From CAXQZM01 sp964228455 (GTDB lineage Bacteria > Pseudomonadota > Alphaproteobacteria > UBA7985): 14,624 nt of DNA. The DNA lies in assembly GCA_964228455.1 (NCBI GenBank), contig CAXQZM010000093.1, positions 1 through 14,624 of the forward strand, given 5' to 3'. Under the pieces are notes generated by a model that had not been told where the DNA came from, did not search any database, and worked only from the letters and a program-made list of their open reading frames with translations. The position numbers and the translations under genes are program-made. Shown one piece after another: positions 13,711-14,624 of this stretch (within the stretch, counting starts at the first letter, position 1; each line of letters begins with the position of its first letter).

Positions 13711-13786
13711 GGGCCTGTAGTTCAGTGGTTAGAACCCTCGGCTCATAACCGAGTTGTCGCAGGTTCGAATCCTGCCAGGCCTACCA
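13711..13786 (+). tRNA. tRNA with CAT anticodon, probably tRNA-Ile2 (elongator Met not excluded)
   Basis: 76 nucleotides with an encoded CCA. The acceptor GGGCCTG pairs with CAGGCCT (first pair G-U) and the discriminator is A. The anticodon stem CTCGG/CCGAG closes the loop CTCATAA, with CAT at 13744-13746. It is not initiator tRNA: the first pair is formed and the three consecutive G-C pairs at the base of the anticodon stem are missing. C4-G69 and C5-G68 are the acceptor pairs known to favour TilS lysidine modification in E. coli tRNA-Ile2, whereas E. coli elongator Met has U4-A69 and A5-U68. AUA-decoding tRNA-Ile2 is therefore my preferred reading. Confidence 0.9.
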
Positions 13787-13800
13787 ATTCCGTTTCTGGA

Positions 13801-13837
13801 AGTTGCTAACCTACCCACCTAGGGAAGGTTGGCAACT
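13801..13837. terminator. Long hairpin after the CAT tRNA
   Basis: The arms 13801-13816 and 13822-13837 pair over 16 positions with one G-U and one A-A mismatch, around the five-base loop ACCTA. It starts 15 bases after the tRNA CCA and lies 26 bases beyond the end of the minus-strand gene at 13863, so it could stop both converging transcripts. Neither strand has a U-tract, so it is not a standard intrinsic terminator. RNA processing or a Rho-assisted end is possible. Confidence 0.5.
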
Positions 13838-13862
13838 ATCCTGGCTAACCGTTGAGTGCGAT

Positions 13863-14165
13863 CTAATTCTTGTGATCCTTATTACCAAAATTGGTAAAGC
13901 TTTCCGGAGTTTTCTCGGCACGACGAAATATGATGAACGTTATTCCAAATCCCAGAATGATTAGCGCATGTAATATTGCGCTTACCCCAAAAACATAAAC
14001 GCTTCCAAGCATTAGTCCAAATATGCCGCTCCACATAAATGCTAGAGCTTGAAACACCATATGCGCGGTAGACGCAGGCAAGTTGCTTAAGGGTGAATGC
14101 TCAATTGACATGACACTATCCCAAGCAGGTTTAAAAACTTTAAAGAATGAATATAATATACCCAT
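13863..14165 (-). CDS. Small predicted membrane protein of unknown function
   Basis: A 100-residue protein that I cannot assign. It begins with a short amphipathic segment (MGILYSFFKVFKPAWDSVMSI), then IEHSPLSNLPASTAHMVFQ, then two hydrophobic helices at about 38-55 and 58-79. It ends with a charged tail rich in K, N and E. A strong GGGAGG at 14174-14179, eight bases from the ATG, and the protein-like composition support a real gene. The pattern of a soluble amphipathic start and a paired-helix hairpin fits a small inner-membrane protein. It lies downstream of the OmpA-like gene on the same strand but 331 bp away, so it probably has its own promoter. Confidence 0.7.
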   Translation of the reverse strand: MGILYSFFKVFKPAWDSVMSIEHSPLSNLPASTAHMVFQALAFMWSGIFGLMLGSVYVFGVSAILHALIILGFGITFIIFRRAEKTPESFTNFGNKDHKN

Positions 14166-14496
14166 AAAAGATACCTCCCACAGTTCAAATAAGGCTAGAT
14201 TTGTAGTCGTCGATTGGGCGAGACAATCTGTAGCAAATAGAAAATTTAAAGTGATCCCTTGATATGGTGGAGATCATCATCCTTTGGCGTTTGGGGCTGG
14301 CATTAAATCTAGTCAACCCTTGCCATCTCAGGTTCTTAAATTTTATCGAATATAGAAGACAAGTCAAAGCTCTACCGAGCCTTAGAAAGAACTCTTCTTA
14401 GTCATATGCTTTTAGCACACACTGCCAATTACTTTGCTGGCTAAGAGCTTATCTAGTCCCCATTAGGTAGTGAATACTTTTAAGTAAGAGGTTACT
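14166..14496. other. Intergenic stretch without recognised genes
   Basis: 331 bp between the stop of the OmpA-like gene and the small membrane protein gene. Apart from the GGGAGG ribosome site at 14174-14179 I see no tRNA, strong hairpin, long repeat or convincing open frame. A 60-codon minus-strand frame (14185-14367) has no protein-like features. An 18-base near copy of a sequence upstream of the PhyH-family gene lies at 14324-14341. The promoter of the small membrane protein presumably lies here but could not be pinned. Confidence 0.6.
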
Positions 14497-14624
14497 CTAA
14501 CGCGACGTCAGCCTTATTTCGATACGACGGTTTTTTGCGTAAGCTTCAAGGGTATTTTCATCAACTAGTGGCTGGTGTTCGCCAAATCCAGTTGCGGCTA
14601 GGCGGGTTGGCGGTACATTATTGT
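14497..14624 (-). CDS. OmpA/MotB-type peptidoglycan-binding protein, C-terminal end (5' part outside window)
   Basis: Reading leftward from the window edge, a frame is open for 41 codons and ends in TAG at 14497-14499. It encodes TRLAATGFGEHQPLVDEN followed by TLEAYAKNRRIEIRLTSR. This is the end of an OmpA-like domain: the G-x-G-E-x-x-P-L strand and helix, then NRRIEI, where the Arg and nearby residues belong to the diaminopimelate-binding family pattern. Such domains hold periplasmic or outer-membrane proteins to peptidoglycan. The NRRIEIRLT ending recalls alphaproteobacterial MotB-like peptidoglycan-binding proteins often found beside a MotA/TolQ-type protein. The parent gene cannot be named from this piece. 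Confidence 0.82.
   Translation of the reverse strand, partial: NNVPPTRLAATGFGEHQPLVDENTLEAYAKNRRIEIRLTSR

Noticed and set aside
14185..14367. Minus-strand 60-codon frame in the right-hand gap
   Set aside because: There is no ribosome site and no recognisable motif, and the composition looks like non-coding sequence.
1..14624. Mobile elements, CRISPR arrays, prophage or defence island
   Set aside because: There are no transposase or integrase motifs, no regularly spaced repeats, and no att-like duplication next to any of the three tRNAs.

Overview
The window reads as ordinary, gene-dense chromosome of an alphaproteobacterium with moderate-to-low GC, probably marine or otherwise free-living. 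The evidence is the lolC-lolD-(small membrane gene)-dnaE order, a DUF6356 protein, an alphaproteobacterial type of glycerol acyltransferase next to a 2-hydroxychromene-2-carboxylate (HCCA) isomerase, and a stand-alone HisI. No transposase, integrase, phage gene, CRISPR array or plasmid function was seen. The genus cannot be fixed from the sequence alone.

Left block, + strand (1-5761): the 3' end of a LolC/LolE-type lipoprotein-releasing permease overlaps lolD. lolD in turn overlaps an unrecognised four-helix membrane protein, and then comes a complete dnaE (DNA polymerase III alpha) followed by tRNA-Lys(TTT).

Middle block (5784-7791): a minus-strand Lrp/AsnC regulator converges on tRNA-Lys and diverges from a small DUF6356 membrane protein. 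Its upstream region holds a perfect 11-bp direct repeat about four helical turns apart, and the regulator may be translated from a leaderless mRNA. A PhyH-family Fe(II)/2-oxoglutarate oxygenase follows, with an unusual HxG in place of the HxD iron motif, and then tRNA-Pro(TGG).

Minus-strand operon (12038 down to 7817): yciB, frnE-like DsbA, metC-like PLP lyase, hisI, NAD(P)H-dependent FMN reductase and alpha/beta hydrolase. All five junctions are either the 4-base ATGA overlap or the abutting TAAATG, so the six genes look like one translationally coupled unit that mixes membrane, thiol, sulfur amino acid, histidine and flavin functions.

Right block: divergent from that operon is a + strand pair, a glycerol acyltransferase and an HCCA isomerase-like protein, followed by a CAT-anticodon tRNA whose acceptor stem fits tRNA-Ile2 better than elongator Met. 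A long hairpin without a U-tract comes next. On the minus strand there follow a 100-residue membrane protein of unknown function, a 331-bp stretch without genes, and the last 41 codons of an OmpA/MotB-type peptidoglycan-binding protein that runs off the window.

No clearly new multi-gene system was found. The features most worth following are the HxG oxygenase, the zero-gap operon, the leaderless Lrp with its repeat, and the CAT tRNA identity.
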